Shown: positions 7,994 to 16,986 of the stretch, piece after piece
How positions within the stretch are numbered: the stretch's first letter is position 1
How the letters are laid out: every line of letters begins with the position of its first letter
NCBI RefSeq assembly: GCF_017654315.1
Contig: NZ_CP072203.1
Coordinates: 2,542,001 to 2,606,000 of the forward strand
Direction: 5' to 3'
From: Gordonia polyisoprenivorans
GTDB lineage: Bacteria > Actinomycetota > Actinomycetes > Mycobacteriales > Mycobacteriaceae
Length of the DNA: 64,000 nucleotides
Notes under the pieces: model-generated
What the model saw: the letters and a program-made list of their open reading frames with translations, nothing else
What the model was told of the DNA's origin: nothing
Database searches by the model: none
Translations under genes and position numbers: made by a program

Positions 7994-8446
7994 TCACCAC
8001 AGAGGCCGGGGAGTGGCGTCCGCGCCGAGCCGCTGCAAGGCGCCGACGACCGTCGCCATCGCGTCGTGCCCGATGTCACGCTCGAGGTCGGCGGCGACGT
8101 CGGCGGCGCTCTGCGCGGCCAGCCGGGTCACCGCCCGGCCGCGTTGGGTGAGTTCGACCAGCCGTGCCCGCCGATCGGTCGGATGTGGTCCGCGTGTGAC
8201 ATAGCCCTGATCCTCGAGCGTTTCCACGATCGCGGCGGCCGATTGCTTGGTGACCCCCAGGTGCGCGGCGATGTCGTTGACCGTCGCCCCGGCGGGGGCG
8301 ATCCGGGCGAACACCAGCCCGTGCACCGGGCGCAGGCCCGGGTGTCCGTGGGCCACGATCCGGGAGTTGATGTGTTCGGTGACCGCCGCCTGTGCGCGCA
8401 TCAACAAGAACGGGAGATCGGCCATCGGGGGACCCGGGGTTGACAT
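7994..8446 (-). CDS. MarR-family transcriptional regulator
   Basis: A 150-residue winged-helix repressor. The recognition region reads T-V-N-D-I-A-A-H-L-G-V-T-K-Q-S-A-A-A-I-V, followed by the wing G-P-H-P-T-D-R-R-A-R-L-V-E-L-T, the diagnostic D-x-R of MarR proteins. It is divergent from a small cupin, and the 58-base gap is filled with overlapping palindromes, so it very probably represses both genes. The ligand is unknown. Confidence 0.88.
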   Translation of the reverse strand: MSTPGPPMADLPFLLMRAQAAVTEHINSRIVAHGHPGLRPVHGLVFARIAPAGATVNDIAAHLGVTKQSAAAIVETLEDQGYVTRGPHPTDRRARLVELTQRGRAVTRLAAQSAADVAADLERDIGHDAMATVVGALQRLGADATPRPLW

Positions 8447-8449
8447 GTG

Positions 8450-8487
8450 GACAGTCTAGCTGTCTTATAAAGACAGTTTAACTGTCT
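8450..8487. promoter_or_regulatory. Overlapping MarR operator palindromes
   Basis: Three inverted repeats built from GACAG/CTGTC half-sites are packed together: GACAG-N5-CTGTC (8450-8464), TGTCTT-ATA-AAGACA (8461-8475) and AGACAGTT-T-AACTGTCT (8471-8487). They begin four bases upstream of the marR start and end four bases before the cupin ribosome-binding site, so bound repressor would block both promoters. Confidence 0.75.
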
Positions 8488-8504
8488 GATAAGGAGTGGT
8501 GGTC

Positions 8505-8873
8505 ATGTCTGTCGTCGTAGGGCCGGTGGTTCACGGAATGCACGGTGCGCGGTTCGAGTCCTTTGTGGCGCCGTCGCGCGGTAGCGCCGAATTATGCGCG
8601 TGGCGAACGGTTCTGGAACCGGAGCAATACGGCACGGCGCATCGGGTGGACCGTGAGGAGATCTTTCTCGTACTGGCCGGGGAGCCGGAGTGCGAGCTCG
8701 ATGGTCGGCGGCACACCTTGGCGGTGGGGTCGGTTGTCCATGTACCGGCCGGGTCGCGGGTGCGGCTGGACAACCCGGGATCGGCGGAGGCGGCGGTGTG
8801 GGTCACCGCGCCGGCCGGCCTGACCGCGGTCACCGACTCCGGGGAGACGATCACTCCGCCCTGGGCTCACTAG
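8505..8873 (+). CDS. Small cupin-domain protein
   Basis: A 122-residue single-domain cupin. The ATG at 8505 is chosen because AAGGAG lies eight bases upstream; an in-frame GTG at 8496 lies inside that site. The metal-site motifs are partly kept: H-R-V-D-R-E-E-I-F-L-V-L (His and Glu of motif 1) and V-V-H-V-P-A-G-S with one His in motif 2. Function is unknown; the divergent MarR gene and shared operator suggest induction by a small molecule. Confidence 0.72.
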   Translation: MSVVVGPVVHGMHGARFESFVAPSRGSAELCAWRTVLEPEQYGTAHRVDREEIFLVLAGEPECELDGRRHTLAVGSVVHVPAGSRVRLDNPGSAEAAVWVTAPAGLTAVTDSGETITPPWAH

Positions 8874-8897
8874 GGCGCGTCTCCCGTACCCGCGGGT

Positions 8898-9839
8898 TCA
8901 CAACTTGCGCAGGCGAACCCGATTGATCGAGTGGTCGGCGTCCTTGCGGAGCACCAGGCTCGCTCGGGGGCGGGTGGGCAGGATGTTCTCGCGCAGGTTG
9001 GGCAGGTTGATGGAGGTCCAGATGTCGCGCGCGGCGATCATCGCCTGATCGTCGGTCAACGACGCGTAGTGGTGGAAGTGCGAATTGGGGTCGGCGAACG
9101 ATGTCGACCGCATCTGCAGGAACCTCGAGATATACCATTTCTCGATGTCGTCGGTCTTGGCGTCGACGTAGATCGAGAAGTCGAACAGGTCCGACACCAT
9201 CAGGGTGGGCCCGGTCTGTAAGACGTTGAGCCCCTCCAGGATCAGGATGTCGGGCTGGCGGATGTAGTGGCGGACATCGGGAACGATGTCGTAGGTGAGG
9301 TGTGAATAGACCGGCGCGGTGACCTCCCGGGCGCCCGATTTCACCTCGGTGACAAAGCGCAACAGCGCCCGACGGTCATACGACTCGGGAAAACCCTTGC
9401 GGTGCATGATGGCCCGACGTTCCAGCTCCGCGGTCGGCAGCAAGAAGCCGTCGGTGGTGACCAGATCGACCTTCGGATGCGACTCCCAGCGGGCGAGTAG
9501 CGCCGCGAGCACACGTGCGGTCGTCGACTTGCCCACGGCGACACTGCCCGCGATACCGATCACGAACGGCACCTGCTTTGCTCCGTGACGATCGCCGAGG
9601 AAGGTCGAGGTCGCGGCGAACAGACGTTGCCGCGCGGCCACCTGCAGATGGATGAGTCGCGACAACGGCAGGTAGACCTCGGCGACCTCGGTCAGGTCGA
9701 TCTGTTCACCGAGGCCGACGAGCTGATCGAGTTCGTCCGAGGTCAACACCATCGGCATCGATTCACGCAGTTCACGCCACTGTTTGCGGTCGAGTTCCAT
9801 GTACAGACTTGGATCGCGATCACTGGAGTGGCGTGCCAT
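8898..9839 (-). CDS. coaA: Pantothenate kinase type I
   Basis: Phosphorylates pantothenate with ATP, the first and rate-limiting step of coenzyme A synthesis, in the cytosol. At 313 residues it has the length of the bacterial type I enzyme. The P-loop reads [10 protein letters not shown] and is followed by [16 protein letters not shown] and I-L-E-G-L-N-V-L-Q, all CoaA blocks. M. tuberculosis has coaA (Rv1092c) in the same orientation before glyA. Confidence 0.95.
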   Translation of the reverse strand: MARHSSDRDPSLYMELDRKQWRELRESMPMVLTSDELDQLVGLGEQIDLTEVAEVYLPLSRLIHLQVAARQRLFAATSTFLGDRHGAKQVPFVIGIAGSVAVGKSTTARVLAALLARWESHPKVDLVTTDGFLLPTAELERRAIMHRKGFPESYDRRALLRFVTEVKSGAREVTAPVYSHLTYDIVPDVRHYIRQPDILILEGLNVLQTGPTLMVSDLFDFSIYVDAKTDDIEKWYISRFLQMRSTSFADPNSHFHHYASLTDDQAMIAARDIWTSINLPNLRENILPTRPRASLVLRKDADHSINRVRLRKL

Positions 9840-9995
9840 CAGCGCAGCACCGCACCCGTGACGGTCGCTGCAGGGGTGCTCGACATGCCACCCACCCTAT
9901 AAGCACCGCCGAATCGGTCGCGCCGGAGCCCTATCGGGACGAACGCGACATGATGGCGTGGCCGATGCGTGAGGTGGTGGGTAGCGTGTCCGACT

Positions 9996-11246
9996 ATGTC
10001 TCCTGCCCAGGCGAGTACCTCCTCGTCCGACGTGGTCACCGCATACCTCCGGCTCGGGCTGGCCTTCGATCGCATCGAGGAGGGATTCGTCGACGCCTAC
10101 ACCGGCGACCCGAACCTGCGTGCCGCGGTGGGCAATGCGCCGGCACCGCAACCCGCCGAACTCGCCGATGTCGCACGGGGACTGCTCGCCGACCTACCCG
10201 GCGACCTCGATCCGGACCGCGCCGCGTTCGTCGGCGCCCACCTGCGCGCGCTGGAGTGTTCGGCCCGCAAGTTCGCCGGCGACGACATCGGCTTCGTCGA
10301 CGAGGTACGCGCCTACTTCGACGTCGACATCGAGCCGGAGGACCCGGCAATCTACCGGGCAGCCCACGCCGAACTCGCTGCGGCCCTGGGTGTTCCGGGA
10401 AGTTCGGGAGAGGCGCTGGCAGCGGCTTATGCCCGCCATCGGCGTACCGACGAGATTCCGCCGGAACGGGTCGACGAGTGCGTACGTGCCTTCAGCGGCG
10501 CACTGCGTGAGCGGGTGCGCTCCACCTATCCGCTGCCCGACTCCGAGATCGTCGACTTCGAGGTGGTCACCGACAAGCCGTGGTCGGGATTCAACTACTA
10601 CCTCGGCGACTATCGCTCCCGGGTGGCGATCAACATCGATCTGACACAACACATGTCGAATCTGCCGCACCTGATCGCCCACGAGGCCTATCCGGGTCAT
10701 CACACCGAACACTGCCGCAAGGAGCAGCGACTCGTCGGCGGGGGACAGCAGGAGCAGACGATCTTTCTCGTGAACACCCCGCAATGCCTCATGGCCGAGG
10801 GTTTGGCCGACCACGCCCTGCACGCGATCGTCGGGCCCGAGTGGGGTGTGTGGGCGCAGGAGATCTACGCCGATCTCGGCCTGCGGTTCGACGGGCAGCA
10901 CGCACAACAGGTGGGTCGGGCGACCGCCGGGCTGCTCGGCGTGCGCCAGGACGCCGCCCTGATGCTGCACGATCAGCACCGCGACGCCGACACCGTCGCC
11001 GAATTCTTGCAGCGCTGGCTCCTCGCGCCACCCGAACGGGCGCGGCAGATGCTGCGCTTTCTCACCTCCCCGTTGTGGCGTGCCTACATCTCCACCTACG
11101 TCGAGGGCTATCGCCTGCTGCAGCGGTGGCTCGACTCCGATGCCCCCGGTATCGGCGGTGCCGATCGTGCCGCGCGCTTCGGGCGGCTGCTCGACGAGCC
11201 ATTGATCCCGGCGTCGTTGCGAGCCGAACTCGGCGAGACCGCCTGA
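9996..11246 (+). CDS. DUF885-like putative metallopeptidase
   Basis: A 416-residue protein starting at the ATG at 9996. The centre holds [10 protein letters not shown], the H-E-x-x-P-G-H-H motif of DUF885-type zinc peptidases, and E-G-L-A-D-H about 40 residues later could give the third ligand. No signal peptide is seen, so it is probably cytosolic. Family function is not established. It is shorter than typical 550-600-residue DUF885 proteins, so only a reduced version of the fold is present. Confidence 0.65.
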   Translation: MSPAQASTSSSDVVTAYLRLGLAFDRIEEGFVDAYTGDPNLRAAVGNAPAPQPAELADVARGLLADLPGDLDPDRAAFVGAHLRALECSARKFAGDDIGFVDEVRAYFDVDIEPEDPAIYRAAHAELAAALGVPGSSGEALAAAYARHRRTDEIPPERVDECVRAFSGALRERVRSTYPLPDSEIVDFEVVTDKPWSGFNYYLGDYRSRVAINIDLTQHMSNLPHLIAHEAYPGHHTEHCRKEQRLVGGGQQEQTIFLVNTPQCLMAEGLADHALHAIVGPEWGVWAQEIYADLGLRFDGQHAQQVGRATAGLLGVRQDAALMLHDQHRDADTVAEFLQRWLLAPPERARQMLRFLTSPLWRAYISTYVEGYRLLQRWLDSDAPGIGGADRAARFGRLLDEPLIPASLRAELGETA

Positions 11247-11251
11247 CCTCG

Positions 11252-11281
11252 CCCCGGAGGTCCGCAGCGGATGGTCCGGGG
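11252..11281 (+). terminator. Hairpin terminator after the DUF885-like gene
   Basis: CCCCGGA and TCCGGGG pair around an inner TCCGC-A-GCGGA stem, giving a 12-base-pair GC-rich hairpin with a small internal loop just after the stop. No U-run follows, as is common in this group. Confidence 0.5.
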
Positions 11282-11309
11282 AGGATTCGGTCCGCGGGCG
11301 CCGGGCCCA

Positions 11310-11315
11310 TAGACT
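11310..11315 (+). promoter_or_regulatory. Probable -10 box of glyA, leaderless
   Basis: TAGACT ends seven bases before the ATG, and no ribosome-binding site is present. Transcription would start at or next to the start codon. Confidence 0.45.
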
Positions 11316-11322
11316 TGCGGGC

Positions 11323-12654
11323 ATGACCGAGAACGCCTCGTCCGCACAGTCCGTGAACTCGACGTCGGTGAACGCGATGTCGCTGGTCGACGTCGACCCC
11401 GACGTCGCCGCCGCGATGAACGGTGAGCTGAGCCGGCAGCGCGACACCCTCGAGATGATCGCGTCGGAGAACTTCGTCCCGCGCGCGGTTCTGCAGGCGC
11501 AGGGCAGCGTCCTGACGAACAAGTACGCCGAGGGATATCCGGGTCGGCGCTACTACGGCGGCTGCGAGTACGTCGACGTCGTCGAGGACATCGCGCGTGA
11601 CCGGGCCAAGGCGCTCTTCGGCGCCGACTTCGCCAATGTGCAGCCACATTCGGGCGCGCAGGCCAACGCCGCGGTGCTGATGGCGTTGATGAACCCGGGT
11701 GAGACGATGCTCGGTCTCGACCTCGCACACGGCGGGCACCTGACCCACGGGATGCGACTGAACTTCTCCGGCAAGCTCTACGAGAACGCCTTCTACGGCG
11801 TGAGCAAAGAGGACTTCCGCATCGACATGGACGAGGTGCGCAAGATCGCCCTCGACACCCGCCCGAAGGTGATCGTCGCCGGGTGGTCGGCTTATCCCCG
11901 CACCCTCGACTTCGATGCATTCCGCTCGATCGCCGACGAGGTCGGCGCCTACCTGTGGACCGACATGGCCCACTTCGCCGGTCTGGTGGCCGCCGGGCTG
12001 CACCCCAACCCGGTACCCGCCTCCGACGTCGTGTCCTCGACGGTCCACAAGACCCTCGGCGGACCGCGCTCGGGCATCATCCTCGCCAAGCAGGAATGGG
12101 CCAAGAAGCTCAACTCGGCGGTGTTCCCCGGTCAGCAGGGTGGTCCGCTCATGCACGTCATCGCCGGTAAGGCCGTCGCATTGAAGATCGCCGGCACCGA
12201 AGAGTTCGCCGAGCGGCAGCGTCGCACCCTGTCCGGCGCGAAGATCCTCGCCGACCGGCTCACCGGCGCCGACGTCGCCAAGGCCGGTGTCTCGGTGCTC
12301 ACCGGCGGCACCGACGTGCACCTGGTGCTCGTCGACCTGCGCAACAGCCCGCTCGATGGACAGCAGGCCGAGGATCTGCTGCACGAGGTCGGCATCACCG
12401 TGAACCGCAACGCGGTGCCCTTCGATCCGCGCCCGCCGATGGTGACCTCCGGACTGCGGATCGGAACCCCCGCGCTGGCCACCCGCGGGTTCGGTGACGA
12501 GCAGTTCACCGAGGTCGCCGACATCATCGCGACCGCGCTGGCCGCCGGGACCGGCGCCGACACCTCGGCGTTGCGGGCACGCGTGTCGCGTCTCGCGCTG
12601 GATTTCCCCCTCTACGACGGTCTCGAGTCGTGGGGGCTGATGAGCCGCATCTGA
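11323..12654 (+). CDS. glyA: Serine hydroxymethyltransferase
   Basis: PLP enzyme that interconverts serine and glycine with tetrahydrofolate, the main source of one-carbon units. The 443-residue length is standard with a short N-terminal extension of about 20 residues rich in Ser/Asn. [17 protein letters not shown] and the PLP lysine K243 in [12 protein letters not shown] are intact. Synteny with coaA and desA2 matches the glyA1 copy of mycobacteria. Confidence 0.96.
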   Translation: MTENASSAQSVNSTSVNAMSLVDVDPDVAAAMNGELSRQRDTLEMIASENFVPRAVLQAQGSVLTNKYAEGYPGRRYYGGCEYVDVVEDIARDRAKALFGADFANVQPHSGAQANAAVLMALMNPGETMLGLDLAHGGHLTHGMRLNFSGKLYENAFYGVSKEDFRIDMDEVRKIALDTRPKVIVAGWSAYPRTLDFDAFRSIADEVGAYLWTDMAHFAGLVAAGLHPNPVPASDVVSSTVHKTLGGPRSGIILAKQEWAKKLNSAVFPGQQGGPLMHVIAGKAVALKIAGTEEFAERQRRTLSGAKILADRLTGADVAKAGVSVLTGGTDVHLVLVDLRNSPLDGQQAEDLLHEVGITVNRNAVPFDPRPPMVTSGLRIGTPALATRGFGDEQFTEVADIIATALAAGTGADTSALRARVSRLALDFPLYDGLESWGLMSRI

Positions 12655-12696
12655 TCGGCGTCGCGGCGGCGGCGCGCCCCGCGGGGGATGTCCGGA

Positions 12697-12726
12697 TTGC
12701 CCCCGATGGTTACGCATCCGTATCCT
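12697..12726 (+). promoter_or_regulatory. Promoter of desA2, leaderless
   Basis: TTGCCC (12697-12702), an 18-base spacer and TATCCT (12721-12726) form a good sigma-70-type promoter. The -10 ends eight bases before the ATG and there is no ribosome-binding site. Confidence 0.55.
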
Positions 12727-12734
12727 CTTACGCG

Positions 12735-13607
12735 ATGAACGCACTCACCGAAGACGACCTGATCATTGCGCTCGAGAAGGCGCTTCCGGAGATCGCCGAG
12801 GATCACGCCGCGGCGGCCACGCCCTGGAACCCGCACGACTGGGTGCCGTGGGACGACGGCCGCAACTTCGCATTCCTCGGTGGCGACGACTGGGATCCGT
12901 CTCAGGCGACGCTGTCCGACGAGGCGCGCGCCGGCACCCTCGCGCTGCTGCTGACGAAGGACAACCTGCCGTCCTATCACCGGGTGCTCGCCAAGCACTT
13001 CCCGGCGTTCTCCGACTGGCGTCAGCTCGTCGGGGTGTGGACCGCCGAGGACAACCGGCACGCCATCGTGTTGCGTGACTACCTCGTGGTGCGGCGCGCG
13101 ATCGACCCGGTGGATGCCGAGGAGCGTCGTCGCGAGCACGTCACCAAGGGGTACCGCCAGCGTCCCGAGCTCGTTCGGGATCTCGGCCCGCTCGATGTCC
13201 TGGCATTGATGGCGGTGCACGAGTACCAGTGCGTGCACTACGTCAAGCGTCTGGCGACCGCGGTGACCGATGACGTCTACCAGACGATCCTCACCAAGAT
13301 CGTCGGTGACGACGAACTGCAGGCCCGGACCTTCACCAACTTCCTCGGTGCCGGACTCGTCGCCGATCAGGACGCCACCGTGATCGCCGTCGACGAGGCA
13401 CTGGCCCGACTGACCACCGAGCCCATCGGATTCGACATTGACGACTTCGACGCGGAGCGCGCGCTGATCGCCGACTACGAGGGCGGCGAGACGCACACGG
13501 CGATCGCTGCCGCCATCGCCGACGGCCTCAAGCTCGAGAGCTTGCAGGAACTCGGCGACGACGCCCAGGCCGCACGGCAGCGCATCCAGGCGCTCGCCGG
13601 CCGATAG
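12735..13607 (+). CDS. desA2: Acyl-[acyl carrier protein] desaturase, DesA2-like
   Basis: Soluble ferritin-like desaturase relative, 290 residues from the ATG at 12735. The first diiron motif is present as W-T-A-E-D-N-R-H-A. The second, which in active plant-type enzymes is D-E-x-x-H, reads D-D-E-L-Q-A here, so its histidine is absent; the early carboxylate sits in T-K-D-N-L-P-S-Y. Position between glyA and phoH2 equals Rv1094. It may be a desaturase with an altered metal site or a non-catalytic paralogue involved in mycolate precursors. Confidence 0.85.
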   Translation: MNALTEDDLIIALEKALPEIAEDHAAAATPWNPHDWVPWDDGRNFAFLGGDDWDPSQATLSDEARAGTLALLLTKDNLPSYHRVLAKHFPAFSDWRQLVGVWTAEDNRHAIVLRDYLVVRRAIDPVDAEERRREHVTKGYRQRPELVRDLGPLDVLALMAVHEYQCVHYVKRLATAVTDDVYQTILTKIVGDDELQARTFTNFLGAGLVADQDATVIAVDEALARLTTEPIGFDIDDFDAERALIADYEGGETHTAIAAAIADGLKLESLQELGDDAQAARQRIQALAGR

Positions 13608-13620
13608 ACCGCCGACTCAC

Positions 13621-13664
13621 CACACTCCCGGCACCCACGCGATCGCGTGGGTGCCGGGAGTGTG
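13621..13664. terminator. Perfect 44-base palindrome, terminator of desA2
   Basis: All 44 bases are self-complementary: arms of 20 bases starting CACACTCCCGGC close on GATC. As RNA it gives a 20-base-pair stem with a 4-base loop, 14 bases after the desA2 stop. There is no U-tract. It is by far the strongest hairpin in the window. Confidence 0.75.
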
Positions 13665-13890
13665 TGCATGAGCAGGTGCTGTGGTCTCGCGTCGCGGGCG
13701 GGTCCGGCCCGTTCCCGGGCCCCACCCACCGGCGGTGAGAACAGTTCCGGACGTGCCGATTGAGCACGGCTTTTCTCCCGGTGGCGACGCCATCGTCACT
13801 TCGCTCAAACGATACGTGCGTTTACGCGAAATTCACGCCGACACACCTTCTCCGGCGCGCCGCCACGCGCCACACCGCGTACGTTGACGA
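13665..13890. other. Intergenic, no gene recognised
   Basis: About 225 bases of non-coding-looking sequence between the palindrome and the candidate phoAT start; it is less GC-rich near 13775-13835. It presumably holds the phoH2 promoter, but I could not identify convincing boxes. Confidence 0.4.
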
Positions 13891-14091
13891 GTGACGGGCC
13901 GCGGGGAAGCGGTTCGTCCGGGAGGTTCTCATTCGTGGTTTGCAAGAGCAGCGCGAGGGGGCCGGCCCCGGTCCCCGTCCACTTCGGCTAAGCCGAAGCG
14001 GACCGAGACCCAGCCGGTCGACTTGAACTGGTTTGTGCGGGCGCCGCACAAATGTAGGAGCCCACGTGACCACACGCACCTACGTCCTTGA
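13891..14091 (+). CDS. Small ORF overlapping phoH2, PhoAT-antitoxin candidate
   Basis: A 66-residue basic reading frame from a GTG, ending 26 bases inside phoH2 in another frame. Mycobacterial phoH2 is known to be preceded by an overlapping short gene, phoAT, whose product counteracts PhoH2; this frame has that position and a codon pattern with GC-rich third bases in the part encoding [19 protein letters not shown]. No ribosome-binding site is evident. It could instead be a fortuitous frame across a structured leader, since two perfect hairpins lie inside it. Confidence 0.42.
   Translation: MTGRGEAVRPGGSHSWFARAARGGRPRSPSTSAKPKRTETQPVDLNWFVRAPHKCRSPRDHTHLRP
13982..13998 (+). repeat. Leader hairpin 1 before phoH2
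   Basis: CTTCGGCT-A-AGCCGAAG is a perfect 17-base inverted repeat. It lies inside the candidate phoAT frame. Confidence 0.5.
14032..14052 (+). promoter_or_regulatory. Leader hairpin 2 next to the phoH2 ribosome-binding site
   Basis: TTTGTGCGG-GCG-CCGCACAAA forms a nine-base-pair stem with a three-base loop. It ends three bases before AGGAG (14056-14060), the ribosome-binding site of phoH2, so its folding could affect phoH2 translation. Confidence 0.5.
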
Positions 14092-15373
14092 CACCTCCGT
14101 CCTGCTCTCAGATCCCTGGGCGGTCACCCGTTTCGCCGAACACCATGTGGTTCTTCCGCTGGTGGTCATCGGCGAACTCGAGGGCAAACGTCACCACCAC
14201 GAGCTCGGCTGGTTCGCACGTGAGGCCTTGCGGCTCCTCGACGATCTGCGGCTGGAATACGGTCGACTCGACATGCCGTTCCCCATCGGGGACGAGGGCG
14301 GCACGTTACAGGTGGAACTCAATCACACCGATCCGGCCGTGCTGCCTGCCGGATTCCGTACGGAGACAAACGATTCACGGATTCTCGCGTGTGCACTCAA
14401 CCTGCGGGCCGAGGGTAAGAACGTCACCCTGGTCTCCAAGGACACGCCGCTGCGGGTGAAGGCCGGCGCGGTGGGCCTGGCCGCCGACGAGTACCACGCC
14501 CAGGATGTCGTGGTCTCCGGATGGTCGGGGATGGCCGAACTCGACGTCGACCAGCCCGCCATCGACACCCTCTTCGCCGACGGCGTCGTGGACATCGACG
14601 CAGCCCGGGAACTGCCGTGCCACACCGGGGTTCGGCTGATCGGTCAGGGCTCGGCGAGTGCGCTGGGCCGGGTGAACGACGCCAAGCAGGTGCAGTTGGT
14701 GCGCGGTGATCGTGAGGCCTTCGGTCTGCACGGGCGCTCCGCCGAACAGCGTGTGGCGCTCGATCTGCTGCTCGACGACAGTGTCGGCATCGTGTCGCTG
14801 GGCGGCAAGGCCGGAACCGGCAAGTCGGCGTTGGCCTTGTGCGCCGGACTGGAGGCCGTCCTCGAACGCCGGACCCAGCGCAAGGTGGTCGTCTTCCGTC
14901 CGCTCTACGCGGTCGGCGGACAGCAGCTCGGTTACCTGCCCGGCGGCGCCGACGAGAAGATGGGTCCGTGGGCGCAGGCGGTGTTCGACACGCTGGAAGG
15001 CCTTGCCTCGCAAGAAGTCATCGAAGAGGTGCTGGCCCGCGGAATGCTGGAGGTCTTGCCACTCACCCACATCCGCGGTCGGTCACTGCATGACTCGTTC
15101 GTGATCGTCGACGAGGCGCAGTCGCTGGAGCGCAACGTCTTGCTGACCGTGCTCTCGCGCCTGGGGTCGGGGTCGCGGGTGGTGCTCACCCACGACGTCG
15201 CGCAGCGCGACAACCTGCGCGTCGGACGACACGACGGTGTGGCGGCAGTCATCGAAAAGCTCAAGGGGCACCCGCTTTTCGCGCACATCACGCTGACCCG
15301 CAGCGAACGATCACCGATCGCTGCGCTCGTGACCGAGGTGCTCGAGGAGTTCGCGCCGGGCGCGGCGTACTGA
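14066..15373 (+). CDS. phoH2: PhoH2: PIN-domain ribonuclease fused to PhoH RNA helicase/ATPase
   Basis: A 435-residue protein from the GTG at 14066, with AGGAG five bases upstream. The N-terminal PIN domain begins [11 protein letters not shown] (catalytic Asp9) and has the later acidic residues in N-D-S-R-I-L-A-C-A. The C-terminal PhoH domain has Walker [10 protein letters not shown] (K253) and Walker B I-V-D-E-A-Q-S-L. Family members unwind and cleave RNA. Length and order match mycobacterial PhoH2 (Rv1095). Confidence 0.93.
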   Translation: MTTRTYVLDTSVLLSDPWAVTRFAEHHVVLPLVVIGELEGKRHHHELGWFAREALRLLDDLRLEYGRLDMPFPIGDEGGTLQVELNHTDPAVLPAGFRTETNDSRILACALNLRAEGKNVTLVSKDTPLRVKAGAVGLAADEYHAQDVVVSGWSGMAELDVDQPAIDTLFADGVVDIDAARELPCHTGVRLIGQGSASALGRVNDAKQVQLVRGDREAFGLHGRSAEQRVALDLLLDDSVGIVSLGGKAGTGKSALALCAGLEAVLERRTQRKVVVFRPLYAVGGQQLGYLPGGADEKMGPWAQAVFDTLEGLASQEVIEEVLARGMLEVLPLTHIRGRSLHDSFVIVDEAQSLERNVLLTVLSRLGSGSRVVLTHDVAQRDNLRVGRHDGVAAVIEKLKGHPLFAHITLTRSERSPIAALVTEVLEEFAPGAAY

Positions 15374-15415
15374 TCGCCGATTGAAAGTCGGTATCCTCGA
15401 AATCTACTGATTCGC

Positions 15416-15453
15416 ACCGGGTGTCGGAGTTCAGGACCGACCCGACACCCGGT
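15416..15453. terminator. Bidirectional terminator hairpin
   Basis: ACCGGGTGTCGG (15416-15427) and CCGACACCCGGT (15442-15453) pair perfectly over 12 bases with a 14-base loop. The hairpin lies between convergent phoH2 and the FAD oxidoreductase and overlaps the latter's last codons. Confidence 0.7.
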
Positions 15454-16819
15454 CGGCCAGCCGTGCGATGGCATTCGTCCGCGATGAGCCATCGGCCAGT
15501 TCACGTCGATCGGCCGTGCGGTAGGCGGCGTACATCGTCGCCACGCCGAGCCAACGAAGCGGTTCTGGTTCCCAGTTGCGGGTGCGGTGCCCGACCCATG
15601 GTAGGTCGGTGAGATCGGTGCGGTCGCCGGCGACGAGGTCGCACAGCGTTCGCCCGGCCACGTTGGTGGTGGTCAGACCTGACCCCACATAGCCGCTGGC
15701 AGAACCGATTCCGGTGGTCGGGTCGTAGCGTATGGATGCCGACCAGTCCCGACTCACCCCCAGCACCCCACACCAGGTGTGGGCGATCGGGGTGTCCGCG
15801 GTGGCCGGGAACATCTCGTGCAATGCGGTCACCAGGGATGCTGTCGTCCGCTCCTGGGTCCGGCCGCGATCATCGATGCCGGAACCGAATCGATAGGGAA
15901 CGCCGCGCCCGCCCAGGGCAATCCGGCCGTCGGCGGTGCGCTGCGAGTACGTGTAGGCGTGAGCGGTCTCGCCCAGCAGCTCGCACCCGCCCCATCCGAT
16001 GCGCTCCCAGTTCTCGTCGTCGAGTGGCTCGGTGACGATCATCGATGAATTCATCGGTAGCAGCGTGCGGTGCGTATCGGCCATGGTGGCGGTGAAGCCC
16101 TCGAGGCAGACCAGGATCGATTCCGCCCGCACCACACCGCGATCGGTGTCGACCCGGCGCGGACTGATGCCGGTGACGGTGGTGCCCTCGAAGATCTGTA
16201 CGCCCCGGCGGGCCACCGCCTCGGCGACCCCGTGGGTCAGCTTCGCCGGGTTCACCCGGGCGCACTGGGACGAGTACATCGCCGATCGTGCGCCGGCAAT
16301 GGTGATCCGCTCGGCGAGGGCGACGTCGTCGAGATACTCCCATCGACCACCGAGATGCTCCTCGTGCTCGATCTCGGCGCGTAGTCGGGCGTCCTGTGCC
16401 GCACAACGCGCGATGTGCAGGACCCCCGACTTCACCGCGTCGCACTCGATGGACTCGCTGGTGATGCGGTCGAGGACCTCGTCGACGCCGGACCGCATGG
16501 TCGCGGTGAGACGGCGATTGGCGTCGAGACCGTCGCGCCCTCGAGACTCGGCGATCGCCGCATAGGTGCGACGATTGCCCGCGACCTCGGCCGAGAGCCA
16601 GCCACCGTTGCGGCCGCTGGCGCCGAACCCACAGAACTCGCGCTCGAGGACGACGATGCGCGCGTCGGGTAGTCGCTCGGCGAGGTAGTACGCCGACCAC
16701 AGGCCGGTGAGTCCGCCGCCGACGATCGCGATGTCCGCGTCGCGATCGCCCGGCAACGGCGGACGCGGGACCGACGGTCCGGTGGTGGAGTGCCAGTAGG
16801 AGACGTCACCGTTGCGCAT
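15431..16819 (-). CDS. FAD-dependent amine oxidoreductase (DAO/PuuB type)
   Basis: A 462-residue flavoprotein of the D-amino-acid-oxidase superfamily. The dinucleotide-binding motif is I-V-G-G-G-L-T-G-L near residue 25, followed by E-R-E-F-C-G-F-G-A-S-G-R-N-G-G-W-L, typical of gamma-glutamylputrescine oxidase relatives. The start at 16819 is preferred because TACGGT lies six bases upstream (leaderless); an ATG at 16855 would add 12 residues. It is divergent from a polyamine-type ABC importer, so oxidation of an imported polyamine or its derivative is the likely role. Confidence 0.78.
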   Translation of the reverse strand: MRNGDVSYWHSTTGPSVPRPPLPGDRDADIAIVGGGLTGLWSAYYLAERLPDARIVVLEREFCGFGASGRNGGWLSAEVAGNRRTYAAIAESRGRDGLDANRRLTATMRSGVDEVLDRITSESIECDAVKSGVLHIARCAAQDARLRAEIEHEEHLGGRWEYLDDVALAERITIAGARSAMYSSQCARVNPAKLTHGVAEAVARRGVQIFEGTTVTGISPRRVDTDRGVVRAESILVCLEGFTATMADTHRTLLPMNSSMIVTEPLDDENWERIGWGGCELLGETAHAYTYSQRTADGRIALGGRGVPYRFGSGIDDRGRTQERTTASLVTALHEMFPATADTPIAHTWCGVLGVSRDWSASIRYDPTTGIGSASGYVGSGLTTTNVAGRTLCDLVAGDRTDLTDLPWVGHRTRNWEPEPLRWLGVATMYAAYRTADRRELADGSSRTNAIARLADRVSGRS

Positions 16820-16986
16820 GTGCCCACCGTACGTTGCCGATTGTTGCGCGTGCATTAAGAATCAGTCGCTCAAGTGGAAATCGGAGACTGAATCCGTGAC
16901 GATTTCATCGAATGACCGACGTATTCGTAACTCCTGAGGTTGACTGACCCGCCCGCCGCCGGCGTGGTCGCCACGAAAGGCCCACC

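Noticed and set aside
11062-12744. 560-codon minus-strand frame opposite glyA
   Set aside because: Shadow of glyA, which is unmistakable on the other strand.
16859-16894. Inverted repeat GAATCAGTC ... GACTGAATC between the FAD oxidase and potA
   Set aside because: One mismatch in nine and an 18-base gap; suggestive of an operator but too weak to annotate.
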